Source of the DNA: Ectobius pallidus
Lineage: Eukaryota > Arthropoda > Insecta > Blattodea > Ectobiidae
Reading direction: 5' to 3'
NCBI GenBank assembly: GCA_964059195.1
Contig: CAXKWD010000006.1
Span: 70,015,073-70,079,072 of the forward strand
DNA length: 64,000 nt
A program made the position numbers and the translations under genes. The notes below the pieces were generated by a model that was not told the origin of the DNA, ran no database searches, and saw nothing but the letters and a program-made list of their open reading frames with translations. Below are positions 47,696-59,045 of the stretch, in pieces; within the stretch, counting starts at the first letter, position 1; every line of letters starts with the position of its first letter.

Positions 47696-49722
47696 GTAAA
47701 ATACTGATTTTTGTTTTACTTGAATGTTGCTTGAGCCGTAATGTAGGCCTACATGTATTATATTAACAACAATAATGATGTTATTATGGATATTGTTGGT
47801 TAAAATTATATCCTATTTATATTTAAATCTTAAAACGTTTGATGAGTATCTAATAAGATCTATAAATGGCCACCACGTTTACAAAACCCCCAAGCCACAA
47901 TAATGGCGATCATAGCAGGAGGAGGTTAGTTAGCTACACATTTGCTGCTAAATCCTTCTGTTAGCAGGCAGGCCTTTATAGATTCCATCCTATAGCAAAA
48001 GCCCTAGAGTTCTAACAGCTAAGTATGAGTGCGCTGCCATACATGAAAGACGTTTATAGATTTCACAGTAAATCAAGTCACACATGCTTTGATGGTACAA
48101 CATTAGTACTTTTATGACTGAAACTGGAATAAGTAAGTCGAGTTATGTCTGAATAAAATACCGTAGATGGTAAAAGGTGATATTTAAGGAGTTATTTGCT
48201 TGAGTGAGAATGATACGAAAATGAGAAGTCGAAGAGATGATTTACAAGGGAAAAGTCCTCTCTCTCTCTAATTTAGTGATATAATTGTATGGAAATTGAA
48301 ACTAGAAGAAGCCCAACCAATGTAATTACCATTGCCAAAGCGTAGATGGAAGGAAACAGCAAAGTGAGAATAACTGAGAGGAGTATCAAATTTCTAAACA
48401 TCATGTAACTTAATGAACAAGGCAGATTGGTCTAGCCAGGCTAATTAACAACAAGTTGTAGTTAATTACTTGGGGCCAAACCTACCTGTTACAAATAGAC
48501 ACCAGAGACCTTTCCCCATCTCTGTTACTGTCCTTCTCTACGGGAGAGAAACTTGAAATTACTTTGAATTAGGCCTATATAAGCTATATCTCAATTATAT
48601 CTTGCATTCTTACTTGAGTTTGCAGTTTGATGCCCTGATTTCCGAGTCAAGATATAAAGCTTGGGAGCCAGGAAAGCATTGACTCCTGCTTAGTTAATTT
48701 CTGTGACGAACGATAATCCAAAAGTTTAAAATAATGAATTATAACATTAATTTTGAGTCTAGGTTACTGACAATTATAATTTTATTAGTATTACACTTTG
48801 TGGGATAATATGGGGGCATTAAAAAGTCTACATTACAGTTCTGAGTATACACTTTTTATTAATGTAAGTAACTACATATTAAACTGAGCACATTTTCAAT
48901 AAATTACATGGAAAAATGTTTAGTGATTTAAGTTAGTTATAAAAATGAAAACACATTTTATTATAATTTCACCTTCAAATGTTTCCAGCTATGTGAATGC
49001 TTGAATTATTCCCGCATTCTGTGAATCTTTCCAATCACTATCACTATCAGTAATATCATTTGTCATCCACTGGATTCTATGTAAAAATTTTCATCAGAAT
49101 AAATAAATAAATTACCCAATTTATGTAATATTATATAACATGAACACGTGGCAACTTTACACTCTCTACTAACCTTGAGATCAGGTGAATCCTTACAACA
49201 TATGAATGCATCCTTCAGAAGTGCAGAAGCTCTCTTGTGGTCTCACTTGTAATTAACTCTATTAAACGCATGCGAGAATCGCATTTAAGTGGAGGTGACA
49301 CAGCCATCTTACAGTGTTTGCTCGAGATTTTACGGTAAATGTAATATCAACAAAGATGTAGACCAGCATTAAAGTAGTACTAATTCGGTATCTTTAATTT
49401 TTTTTTTAAATAGTAACAAACCAATTAATAATGAAATGTAAATCTGGCGAAGGAATACAATGTAGTATGAATAAGAATGTTTTCATCACAATTGGAAAAG
49501 AGTCGAAAGAGGCCAGAATTATCTGACTCGATGGATGAAAAGATGAAACTATCTTAAAATACGGTGGCAGACAAAAGACATGACAGCGGTCACTGAAGAG
49601 CGTATTGTATCAGTATCTGAACCAAGTGCGAACTACTTCAACCAAAGCGATTGCTGATAGCATGATAGACTTTTACAATAGCTATTATGGACTTCTCATT
49701 TTTGGTTGCCATATGATGTGGT
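47696..49722. other. No recognisable feature
   Basis: AT-rich; no element or motif identified. Confidence 0.4.
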
Positions 49723-49934
49723 CCCACGAAAGGACCTGGCCACTCTACGCGGTATCATCCGGCCTAATGTCCCTAGTCCCTAGTCGGTCGGGCCGTGGGT
49801 ATCCCCTATGGCTCGGTCCAGGGCAGGACCGGCCTCCGGGCCGAACACTTCATCATCATATGATGTGGTAAAAAAAATAATAATAAAATAATAATAAAAA
49901 AAAATAATAATAATAAAAAAATTTAAAAAATAAA
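49723..49934 (+). mobile_element. GC-rich retroposon with an A-rich/(AAT)n tail
   Basis: A ~145-bp block of clearly higher GC ends in CATCATCATATGATGTGG and runs into about 60 bases of A, AAT and AATAAT. ATGTGGT lies just before the block (49716-49722) and just after the tail (49935-49941), a likely 7-bp target duplication. An 88-codon frame across it is an artefact. SINE or LINE 3' end, family unknown. Confidence 0.55.
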
Positions 49935-49941
49935 ATGTGGT

Positions 49942-50790
49942 TGAACTGCTGGAAATACTAGCATTTATAATGGTATCATTAATCGGTTAGATCTTTGCAA
50001 TGTTCCATGTGCCTTTTACTTCCTAATGAGCTACCACTGCGTTATTTGATAAAAACTCTTAGATTGGAAAACTAAAGGCTCTTCTACATTTTCCGATGAA
50101 ATTGGTAAAAGGTTGGAACGAATTATCCAAGAAAATGGATATCACACAGAAGAGAAATGAGTTTAGGGCGTATCTGAACTTTTTCACTGCTACTGACATT
50201 TCATTCATCAGCTCAGAAAGTCATATAAAAGCATTTTATACGCTTAATAGAGTATTGCCTTACGTGTAATGTGAGGATTTTTATACACATGTCACAACTG
50301 TCATGTATGGAGACAAGTTATTCTAGTAAAATTTTTCACATTGATTTCAAACGTAGAGCCCACTCATGATTTTACTTCACAATTGCTTGTAATTAATAAG
50401 AGAGTTTTAGTTATTTATTATTATTGGATTATTGAATCCTGATTACATTTTATGTTGAAATATGCAACCATTCTACAGTATTTATTTCATTTACGTTCTA
50501 ATTCACAGTAGTCTTATCATTTCAGATTAACACCTACCGTTAGATTACACAGTGGGAAAATAAACAAAACTCAATTTATTTGTCTTTGCAACTGCAACTT
50601 TCCCTCGTATTCTCTTACAGTTTTGAATAATTTTGAGGTTTTATAAAACTTCTGCCTTTCAAAATAATGAGAAATGTATATAATGGTCTATAATACTCTG
50701 TAGATTGAGCATTTAATATCAGTGTTAAGAGACTTATGAAGTGACGTACGAGACATAATGGGGTAACATGGAAGGTAAAGATTCCATTGA
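49942..50790. other. No recognisable feature
   Basis: AT-rich. Confidence 0.45.
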
Positions 50791-50791
50791 C

Positions 50792-52334
50792 TGCCAAATA
50801 TGCAGGAATTCCAAAACAGATAAGGATAATATTTTGTGACTTTTATGTGATAGCTGTCAAACCTGCTTTCACGGATCCTGCATTGAACTTTGTAATGAAG
50901 AAGTCACAGCTAATGCTTCATCTGATTCTGGTTGGTTTTGCCCAAATTGTGTAGACCAAAGTAATCTCAGAACATTTCAGCATGTGACTCTGAACTGATT
51001 GCTTGTCCTATATGTAACAATGCCGAAGATAAATTTAATAAAGGACCAAAGGGTCTCCCCATTCATCGGTCCAAAACTCAATCAGATATTTCCTTCTAAA
51101 AAACGAACCACTTGAACACTGCACAGCCCAGGATACAAAATTCTTTTCACTCATGTAAGTCGAATATAGGTCTACATGTTCGTAAATATAAGTTATTCCC
51201 GAACGTGCACGGTACTTTGCAGCTGAACATTTTTGTCAAATCATCGGACATTAAGATTGCTGGAAGGACCTGTTCTTGTTTGCATACATCCAACCAGTGA
51301 CAACAAACAAACGACCTAGCAAATCTCTCGTTTCCAATATCATTGAACATTCAGATGAATTTACGTTGACTTCTTGTCCAGTTCTGAGAGTTTTCAAAGC
51401 CCCACTTAATTTAATACAAAGTATTCGACATTGCTTTACTTGGGGCAGTCAGTACATTCTCCAATGTTTCCGGAATAGCAACTCCTACAAGTGTTACCTT
51501 CGAAGCTTTACAACAACAAAATTCATTCTTTTCCCTCCAGACCGTTAACGTTTCCTGAGCCACCTGCTTTTCATGTCCTACACATTGGCTGTTCCTCCAG
51601 ATCTTGTACTTGAAGTTATTAAAATTTTGCTCAATGGCTCCTTGTCAGGAATAGTCTTTTACCTCGGCATCTAAAGAAGAGTAGTCTAAGTAATTTTACA
51701 ATAGCTGGTCATCACTTTTCTGCCGATTCCTATGCAGCGTCTCTTATTGTTCTTGGAAACACAGGAGATAGAACACGCCCCTTTGCTATTGGCAATGTTT
51801 TTCGAAGACTTCTATCTACGTTGACTTGTCAGAGTGTTGGAGAAGAAATGAGTGAATACTTCCATCCATGCCAGCTGGATTTTGGCACACGGAACGAATG
51901 CAATTCTGTCATTCATGCAGTCCGTACTTTTCTCCAAATGAAATCCAATAATACAAAGGTAGCGTTGAAAATAGATTTTAAAAATATCTTCAATTGTAAG
52001 TTTTAATTGACATTGATTGCTGGTCAATAGCTGGTCAATAGCTGGTCATCACTTTTCTGCCGATTCCTATGCAGCGTCTCTTATTGTTCTTGGAAACACA
52101 GGAGATAGAACACGCCCCTTTGCTATTGGCAATGTTTTTCGAAGACTTCTATCTACGTTGACTTGTCAGAGTGTTGGAGAAGAAATGAGTGAATACTTCC
52201 ATCCATGCCAGCTGGATTTTGGCACACGGAACGAATGCAATTCTGTCATTCATGCAGTCCGTACTTTTCTCCAAATGAAATCCAATAATACAAAGGTAGC
52301 GTTGAAAATAGATTTTAAAAATATCTTCAATTGT
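50792..52334 (+). pseudogene. Retroelement relic: PHD finger, C2H2 finger, reverse transcriptase
   Basis: Plus strand. 50792-50950 encodes a complete C4HC3 PHD finger: CQIC, then LLCDSCQTCFHGSC, then GWFCPNC, with one in-frame TGA at 50837. After a frameshift, 51004 onward reads ACPICNN...GPKGLPIHRSKTQ, a C2H2-like finger whose second His is Gln. 51595 onward reads PPDLVLEVIKILLNGSLSG, then TRPFAIGNVFRRLLS, CQLDFGTRNECNSVIHAVR and ALKIDFKNIFN, i.e. early reverse-transcriptase motifs with the first catalytic Asp. The part after KIDFKNIFN is missing. The order PHD-C2H2-RT suggests a non-LTR element with DNA-binding fingers upstream of RT; clade unassigned. Several stops and shifts make it non-functional. 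Confidence 0.8.
51699..52334 (+). repeat. Exact tandem duplication within the RT, period 337 bp
   Basis: 51699-51997 and 52036-52334 are identical over 299 bp by eye (from CAATAGCTGGTCATCAC to AATATCTTCAATTGT), joined by 38 bp that contain CTGGTCAATAG repeats. Both copies keep the RT frame open. The rest of the relic is decayed, so the duplication is much younger than the insertion, or is an assembly artefact. Confidence 0.9.
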
Positions 52335-52425
52335 CAGTTCTCACAATTACTTATCTATATCTTATTATTACCTTACTAAATGTCTACTGCATTAGTGCAT
52401 TAGTGCATCGAAGGTATTTATCGAC

Positions 52426-52426
52426 A

Positions 52427-52468
<42 letters not shown>

Positions 52469-52482
52469 GTAATAATAATAAA
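52426..52482 (+). repeat. (AAT)n microsatellite
   Basis: About 18 AAT units with one interruption near 52470. A 75-codon frame through it encodes poly-Ile and is not a gene. Confidence 0.95.
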
Positions 52483-53067
52483 ATTTGGCACAGATATATT
52501 CCATCTAATTAATCCGCCGTCGAACCCTCAAACTTGGGAATATAAAGTCAATGCCTGATTGTTCTTCCCAGGTCGACAAGAGAATTGTATCTTTTCAGAA
52601 TTAACTTATGTCATAGAATTAATACTGGTTTTACCTAATGAACGAACAATAATAAACATAATTTTATATCATCAAATATCCGTATGTTCTGCTTATAAAT
52701 TAAAAATACAGATAAGATATCCATAAGCACAGCGAAGATAAGGAGAGAACTATTGATGGTAACAGGTGGGTTGTGAGCAAATGAATGTCACACTCAGTGA
52801 CCGTGACAAGCGAGCGAAATAAAATTTCCACCTCTGCCGAGGGCATTAGTAATAGTTGCAGTGCGCATGACTACCACGATATCTTACATTTGTTAAGTAA
52901 GATTTAATTAAATCACATGAATGTTGCAGGAGAAGGAAGGCAGTTGTTCGCTTTGCGCTTGGAGTCCTGCTACTGGAACCGTAAAATTCTGCCTACAGCA
53001 TGCCTCACAATATCCTACATTTATTCCTACTGACGTAACGGAATCTGTAAACATCTATTTATTAATT
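52483..53067. other. No recognisable feature
   Basis: Nothing recognised. Confidence 0.4.
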
Positions 53068-53596
53068 ACTAGCATGTGCCCGCGGCTTCGCCCGCGATAA
53101 TTATTTCAAGAATTAAAAATTAAGAGCATAATAGTTAAATCATTACATTTATTAACACCTAAATCGCATGGACTACATACCACGATCAGATAGCATCGAC
53201 TGGTAAAAGCGACCTCAGATTCGAGTTTCTTGGCCAAGAAAACCTCTGTATAGTGAGATTCGTCCAAATAAAACAACGTTTGACCATATTTAGGGCTTAC
53301 AACATTCAAGCGATCGCGAAAGTTTTGTTTTCAAGGTTTGACAAAAATAGCCAAAGCCAACTGTAATTGATTTGACATTGAAATGTATAACTGAAAACTT
53401 ATGTTTTGAAAACGCAAAAAATGCACGTTTTTTGCCAGTTTTTCACTCATAACTCACGAAAGAAAACAAAAATTATAATTCCGGCTTCGAGGTGCATTTT
53501 CCGACCCTTCAGCACACCTATGTTTAAAATTTCAGATCTCTGCGTTCAGTAGATTTCGCTGGACATCGAGGAGAATTCCTTTTATTAATATAGATA
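53068..53596 (+). repeat. Interspersed repeat family E, copy 2 (with 5' end)
   Basis: Begins ACTAGCATGTGCCCGCGGCT then TCGCCCGCG, a start I associate with abundant insect interspersed repeats, and ends TTTTATTAATATAGATA. The 3' half matches 45603-45808 (TTTTCACTCATAACTCACGA, GAGGTGCATT, TTTCAGATCTCTGCGT). It is non-coding; the short minus-strand frame at 53106 is fortuitous. Confidence 0.65.
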
Positions 53597-53689
53597 ATAT
53601 GAATTATAACGATACCTTCTCTAATTTGTCCAACATCCATTTAATTTAATCCAAGCCCACCTGATACCACTGGTAACAATACGTTCTGT

Positions 53690-53912
53690 GAATTTGTTTT
53701 GATAATTCTATGCAAAAAGGGATTAAGTATTTTCAAAAACATTTAATTTTTGGCATTTAGAATCAGAATTTTTCAAAATCCTTTCTTAGTGAGCACCTAC
53801 ATTATGAAGCGAAGGTACTGTCAAAATTCCAAGTCTCTACCTGTTATAGTTTAGGCTGTACGTTGATTCCTGTCATTCAGTCAGTCAGGACAAAGCCTTT
53901 TATATATATAGA
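53690..53912 (+). repeat. Second retroposon 3' end of the same general type
   Basis: Contains AAAATTCCAAGTCTCTACCT and ends CATTCAGTCAGTCAGGACAA then AGCCTTTTATATATATAGA. This tail recalls the 3' ends of the same insect repeat class as 53068-53596, but the body is not alignable to it by eye. Confidence 0.45.
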
Positions 53913-54025
53913 GATCATTTCACACAATACATTATTCAGTCTTTTGCTAATATGGATACACCGTGTGTCATACTGAGACGTAAAAAAGCAAAAAAATATT
54001 GCGAATAAATGCAGGAGGTAATAGC

Positions 54026-54665
54026 CAGTGGTGTAGTCGAGGGTATACGCAGTTATACGCCGTATACCTTTAGCAAAACCTTACTCGTTAGCGTATATCT
54101 TCTGTTTTATTGTGTATTGCGTATATTGTGTATTATTTTATCATGTATATGCTGTTTTTAATTAATTATTTATTTATCTATTTATTTGCATAATTGACAA
54201 TTCTGCCACTGACTCGAGGGACCAGTGCAAGAGTAATCTTTGTACAAAAGTTCTGGGTATCCATTAAAAGAAGTTCTGCGGAGATTCTTCTTATTACATA
54301 GCCGGAACCAAATCATGACGATTTTGTCTTCAAATCAAACTAATTTTACGATAGGCCCTTTCGTGCAATTGTGATCGATAAAATGGATTTCATCGTTTGA
54401 ACATTCAAAACCCCATGTCCACCCTGTAATGCCTGTTTTAGGCCTAAATATGAATTTAAATGCATTGTTACTGTCTCATTTAGAAATCAGTGACATATTG
54501 TACGTGTTAGCCTATGTATAAAAGAAATAGTTATATTAGTAGTGTCTCGTATTAATTTCTCCTTTACAACCCAAAAATTCACTTAAAATATAGGCTATGA
54601 CTTCCACTAAAATTTCCCCAAAACTTTACTGTATACCCTGGGGGAATTTTGGGACTACAGCACTG
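54026..54665. mobile_element. hAT element, 640 bp, non-autonomous
   Basis: TIRs CAGTGGTGTAGTCGAGGGTA at the left and, inverted, CAGTGCTGTAGTCCCAAAAT at the right, followed further in by GTATAC words on both sides. Flanks GTAATAGC (54018-54025) and GTAATAGA (54666-54673) agree in 7 of 8 bases, the length expected for hAT. The left subterminal region has overlapping dyads (GGGTATACGCAGTTATACGC then CGTATACC). No transposase recognised. Confidence 0.85.
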
Positions 54666-54673
54666 GTAATAGA

Positions 54674-55416
54674 TGGTAACAATGGTGAAAGTGGGATATT
54701 ATGAAATTAAGTTAATTAAAATGCAGAAAGATGGAAACAGTTAAAGAAAATAACACTCGTAGATTAGTGAAAATAAATAAGAAACATTGAAAATACATTT
54801 CAGATAGGGTAACTGTAATTACAGTTTTACTAGACTACTCGCTAAAGTTAAGCCACATAGTATTTTGCAGTTTGAGATGGTACGAGCCATACCATTTTCC
54901 ATAACTCCATAACTACACCCATAAATACATTTAACTACTGTATTGCTGCTTGTATAGTCATCAGTTCAGAGAAGTATCCCGACGAGCATTATGAAAATTC
55001 TCGAAGTTCACCTGAACACCTGAAAGAAAATTTTATTTTTCATTTATCGAATGCTTAAGTAGCTAATAGACGTTTAAGCTTACGAAGATTTTAATGTCTT
55101 ATTATTTTACAATCAGCAGCCTGTGTACGAATAATTAATAAATTATTCTCTATCACTTGACGTGAAGTGTACTTTCTTCCGTTCTTTCTTGCAGTTTCAC
55201 CCTTTTTGCTTCTGAATTCAGTTAAAAGTTAGTTCTTTGGAGTTTGCTTGAAAACCCCCAAATTTAAACCCAGAGCTGTCGGCGGACAGACACAAAGGCT
55301 GGGACAAACCACCACCACCACCACCCAATCTGAGTATGGTTGATAGGAAGCGATAGTAGGCCTAATGTTATAATTTCTGCTACATTTTTAAAGTGTGTTT
55401 TAGTATTGAGTAGTCC
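54674..55416. other. No recognisable feature apart from a short (CCA)n
   Basis: A CCA run of about six units lies at 55308-55326. Confidence 0.45.
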
Positions 55417-55640
55417 ACCGTGTCACCAGCGACCCCTGCTGAACCTTGAAAGGGATATTCTTAGCGAATTTGTTTCCGGGGTGCGCCAATCCTCTACCTA
55501 ATACTTAAATCTAAAAGACGGCATAACACCCTATCCTGGATCCGGGACACGGATATTTCACTTCTGAAAGACCCAAAACCCGGCCGGAAATCGAACCCGG
55601 ACTGCCGCTGGGGTGGAAGGCAGGAGAAGAACCGTCTCAT
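55417..55640 (-). repeat. SINE family A, copy 2
   Basis: On the minus strand the head keeps box B GGTTCGATTTCC (55597-55586), but the box A side is damaged. The body aligns with 645-780 (GGTGCGCCAAT against GGTGCGCCAGT, AACTTAAATCTAA-type words). It has about 45 bp more body between head and core than copy 1, which therefore looks internally shortened. Confidence 0.75.
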
Positions 55641-56308
55641 CAGGCATCAGCAGTAAAGCTGCAAGGGGAACGTTGGGAATGTTCTTCCATCTTCACTTAA
55701 TAATAACTCATTCATATGAGTTTACATTATCTATTTTTTTTATACACTTTTCAAAGCGAAAACTAAGTTAATTTGTCCGAGTGAGGCATCAATGGAAATA
55801 TACATCTATATATGTATCTTAATTTCGGTTTGACTAATTTTCATTCTTTGCCGTGTTAATATTTTCGCTAGTGTTTAATTAAAATGTTCGATATCCCGAA
55901 ACTGAAATATATGTTAAAATACCTAAATCATCTAAAAACCAAAAAGTAGATTTATTTGCATTTCGTTTGAATTAGGCCTATATAAATTTTGAATAGTACA
56001 AGTGTAAAATAAGTGTAAAAATAAAATTTGATTCGATAACATATCTGTGGTCGTAGAAGGTGCATTTAATGAATCCTCATGTTAAACTTCATTAAACTTT
56101 AATATGAGTATATTTCATTTTACACGCTTCCTATTTATGTGCCATTATTAATGTATACGCTGATTGTTAGTGCTTACAGCTTGAAGGTGGTTTCGCTGCA
56201 CTCCTATTCTAACATATAGGCCTATGCGGCCATGATAGAGATATAACCTACAAGTTAAGGGAATAATATACAAACATCAATTGCAGGAGCATTCTATGAA
56301 ATCAGCAT
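55641..56308. other. No recognisable feature
   Basis: AT-rich with three TAGGCCTA-type words. Confidence 0.4.
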
Positions 56309-57053
56309 ATATTTTTTTAGTACACGCTCTCTAAAACAGCTGCTTATCGGACTGGTAACACGCCGAAAAATTGCATTTTAGCAACCAAGGCCACTAAAAT
56401 AGCATAAAATTGCATTCAAACTGCATTCAAAATGCAGTTTTATCGGCCTTGCCCTTTAAAGTCGTCATGGCAATCTATAAACAAAACCCAGATGGCATTG
56501 ACCAGTCACACCAACATTAACATGGATTTACGCTTATAATTGGTCATAAAACAACAAAAAACCAACACGTTTCTTTATGATAATCAGAAACTTTACCAGG
56601 ATTTTTCGCAAAACACGGTAGCCCACTTCTTCATATGACAACAAATATAAGCCAACAACTGTTCACATTTTGGTTCACATGATTAACATTCCTTACCATG
56701 GATGCAACAGCATTTAAATGCCGTAATATATCCCTTCTCATAGTCTACTACTGCCATGAAGTTGCTGGCAGCAGCTCCAATTCAATGTTTCTGGCTTGGA
56801 TTATCATTTATATTTTCACAAGCTTTTCATAAATACTAGTTGGTATGCAATATTGTTTACAAACAAGGGACTAATATATTATGCATCTATACTACCACAT
56901 TTGGTATTGGTACGTACGGTCATTGTTGATTTATGATTCAGACGGCCATGAGAAGATAACTTTAAGAAATGGCTCACTGCCTTTGATTATAATTAATTAT
57001 ACGGTATTTTTGTTTTATTCAATATAATTTAGAGAGCTTTTACTAAAAAATAT
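56309..57053. mobile_element. MITE-like element with 28-bp TIRs
   Basis: 56309-56336 (ATATTTTTTTAGTACACGCT then CTCTAAAA) is the imperfect inverse of 57026-57053, about 24 of 28 matching. The interior has TGCATTCAAACTGCATTC direct repeats and no coding signal. No clear target duplication, so the superfamily is open. Confidence 0.5.
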
Positions 57054-57066
57054 TGTATGCACCACG

Positions 57067-57147
57067 TACGCAAAAACTTTAGCGGACTCATCGGCTTTCG
57101 CCTCGGCCGCTATACTAGATTCGTCCGCTAAAGCGTTATTTTGCGTA
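57067..57147. repeat. Dyad with a GC-rich loop
   Basis: TACGCAAAAACTTTAGCGGA(C) pairs with (G)TCCGCTAAAGCGTTATTTTG then CGTA, with a 4-base bulge, around a loop CATCGGCTTTCGCCTCGGCC that itself can fold. It sits 14 bp outside the 56309-57053 element. Confidence 0.55.
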
Positions 57148-57639
57148 CTTGATACATAAACAGCTATTGCGCCTTTCATATGTGAGTCTAGTTTTCTTGG
57201 CTTGTTAAAAACGGGAAGAGCGAAGTACAGACTATTGTTGATCTCTATTTATTAACGGCAATGTTCGTTACGTGTGTCTGTTAAAGACTAAAAACTACTG
57301 GACCGATTTATGTGTTTTTTTAAATGACCCTTGTTGTCCGGAGAAGGTTTAAAGCTACTGCAATCCTCCAAGTGAAAATTAGAAAGCTAGGGGCCTAATT
57401 TCTGAAAATATTACACTGAATTCATCAAATGCAATTCAGTTCTCATGAAAACAATATTGTTTGTAGTGTTCACATAGGACTTTGATTGTTGAATATTACT
57501 GTGCTTTTGACAAATAATAATTAGAAAGGCTAGCGAAATAATTAATTTCTGTTAATCAATAGAGAATGGAATTCATGTGAACAATCGGGTGTGACGCATC
57601 ACAATAACTTTCTCTATCGTAGGCAAGGATAATGTAATT

Positions 57640-58010
57640 TTCTCACTTTGAATTTTGACGTTGAATAAGAGGCGTATTGCGGAAACAGCATTTTCAGTTG
57701 TCTCAGCCTAAGTTGTGCCAACGATGGGTAGCGAGTAATGTTTTGTCAGAAGTATGTAAAAAAAAATCTATCAATCATGTTATTCAACGCTGTGGGTTTT
57801 GTATTAGTTGAGAAATAGGGATATTTATTGTATGCCCTAAGCCTGTAAAAGGAGACAAAATAGGATGGAACATTTTTTGTTCTATGTGCGCATTAAATTA
57901 TTTTCCCAGATTTTTGGGCAAGAATGTGTGGAAAGAGATATTGTCTTTTGATTTTAGCTCCGAAACATGGCAACATGAAAGTGGGAAACAAAATAACCAG
58001 TAAAGACAGT
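57640..58010 (+). repeat. Dispersed retroposon-like family B, 5' part
   Basis: AATAAGAGGCGTATTGCGGA, then TTTTCAGTTGTCTCAGCCTA, match 46275-46330. Further on, TTTTGATTTTAGCTCCGAAA loosely matches the 46540 region. The 3' part with GGGTCGAACACA is not present. Confidence 0.45.
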
Positions 58011-58911
58011 AAAATGTTATGTTACCCGTTTCTGTTCAACCCCTACCAGGCATGGTGTGTTGCAAAATTATAAATCCTGCATGAGCTATAAAACCTATAC
58101 CTAGCGTTTTCTGAGGGAATAGTTTGAGTGTGTTAAGTCGTTCTTCTTCGCTTCAAACTGTAGGTCCGTAATAAAGACTTACCGCTGGCAATCAAAAGTC
58201 CTCCATAATTTAATTTTCAATTACACGCAGAATACAAAACCCGGGAGATGCCTGGTCTTTTAAGTTACTTTAGTAATAACTTCTGATTGTCCAGTTAACT
58301 CCTAGATCGGATTTGACGATGAATATCTGAGTTTTAAGAAGGAGGATCAACAATAATAGTTTGTTTCCTGTATATGGCAATATGATTCATTATCACCATG
58401 GTGGTGATAATGACTGTGATGATGATTAGAGATTGTTAAGAATATGATAAATGTAAACAAAATCTTCCATAAGCAAAAAGTGGACATTATTAGGATGTAG
58501 AGGACGATCATGAAGACATAAAATCAGGACATAAAGATGATTGACATCAAGACCAGGGGAAGACAAGGAGTGTGGTTAGGATGACGAATATAATAATTAT
58601 ATTAAATAAAGAAACAGTCTTATTATTATTATTATTGTAATAAAAATGGCAATAAATTATAGAGATTACAATGGATATCAGTTATCACAAAGGTGATTCT
58701 ATATTTAGCTGAGCTAGGGAAATTTAGAACCTAGCTGAAATATGATACAAAACTCAATTACATTAATCTAATAATTATATTATAACTTACAACTGGAAAA
58801 TGGTTAACTGCACAGGCAATTAATTTAAGAGAAGATGAATAACCACTACTTGGGAACATAGTTAATTGAATATTATTTTTATGTTTTATGTAACCATACA
58901 CAGATGTATGT
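58011..58911. other. No recognisable feature
   Basis: AT-rich, with a GATGATGATTAG-type stretch near 58420 and a short ATT run near 58622. Confidence 0.4.
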
Positions 58912-59045
58912 GTAGGTTCCATAGGGTCGTGAGCGACTCACGGTGATCCCTTAAGGGGATACCCTCAGTGCACCTGTCCCTTACCTAACCTAAGGGTGAC
59001 ACACACATCTAGTCCTGAACATGGGAAAGGGATTTTTCACTGAAA
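58912..59045 (-). repeat. SINE family A, copy 3, head missing
   Basis: Body only. GGTTCCATAGGGTCGTGAGC, CCCTTAAGGGGATACCCTCA and TAGTCCTGAACATGGGAAAG match the bodies at 645 and 55417. It ends near the TTTCACT word that precedes the head in copy 2, so the tRNA head is deleted. Confidence 0.7.

Noticed and set aside
51812..52027. 71-codon minus-strand frame
   Set aside because: Shadow of the RT coding sequence on the plus strand.
52331..52558. 75-codon frame containing poly-Ile
   Set aside because: Generated by the (AAT)n microsatellite.
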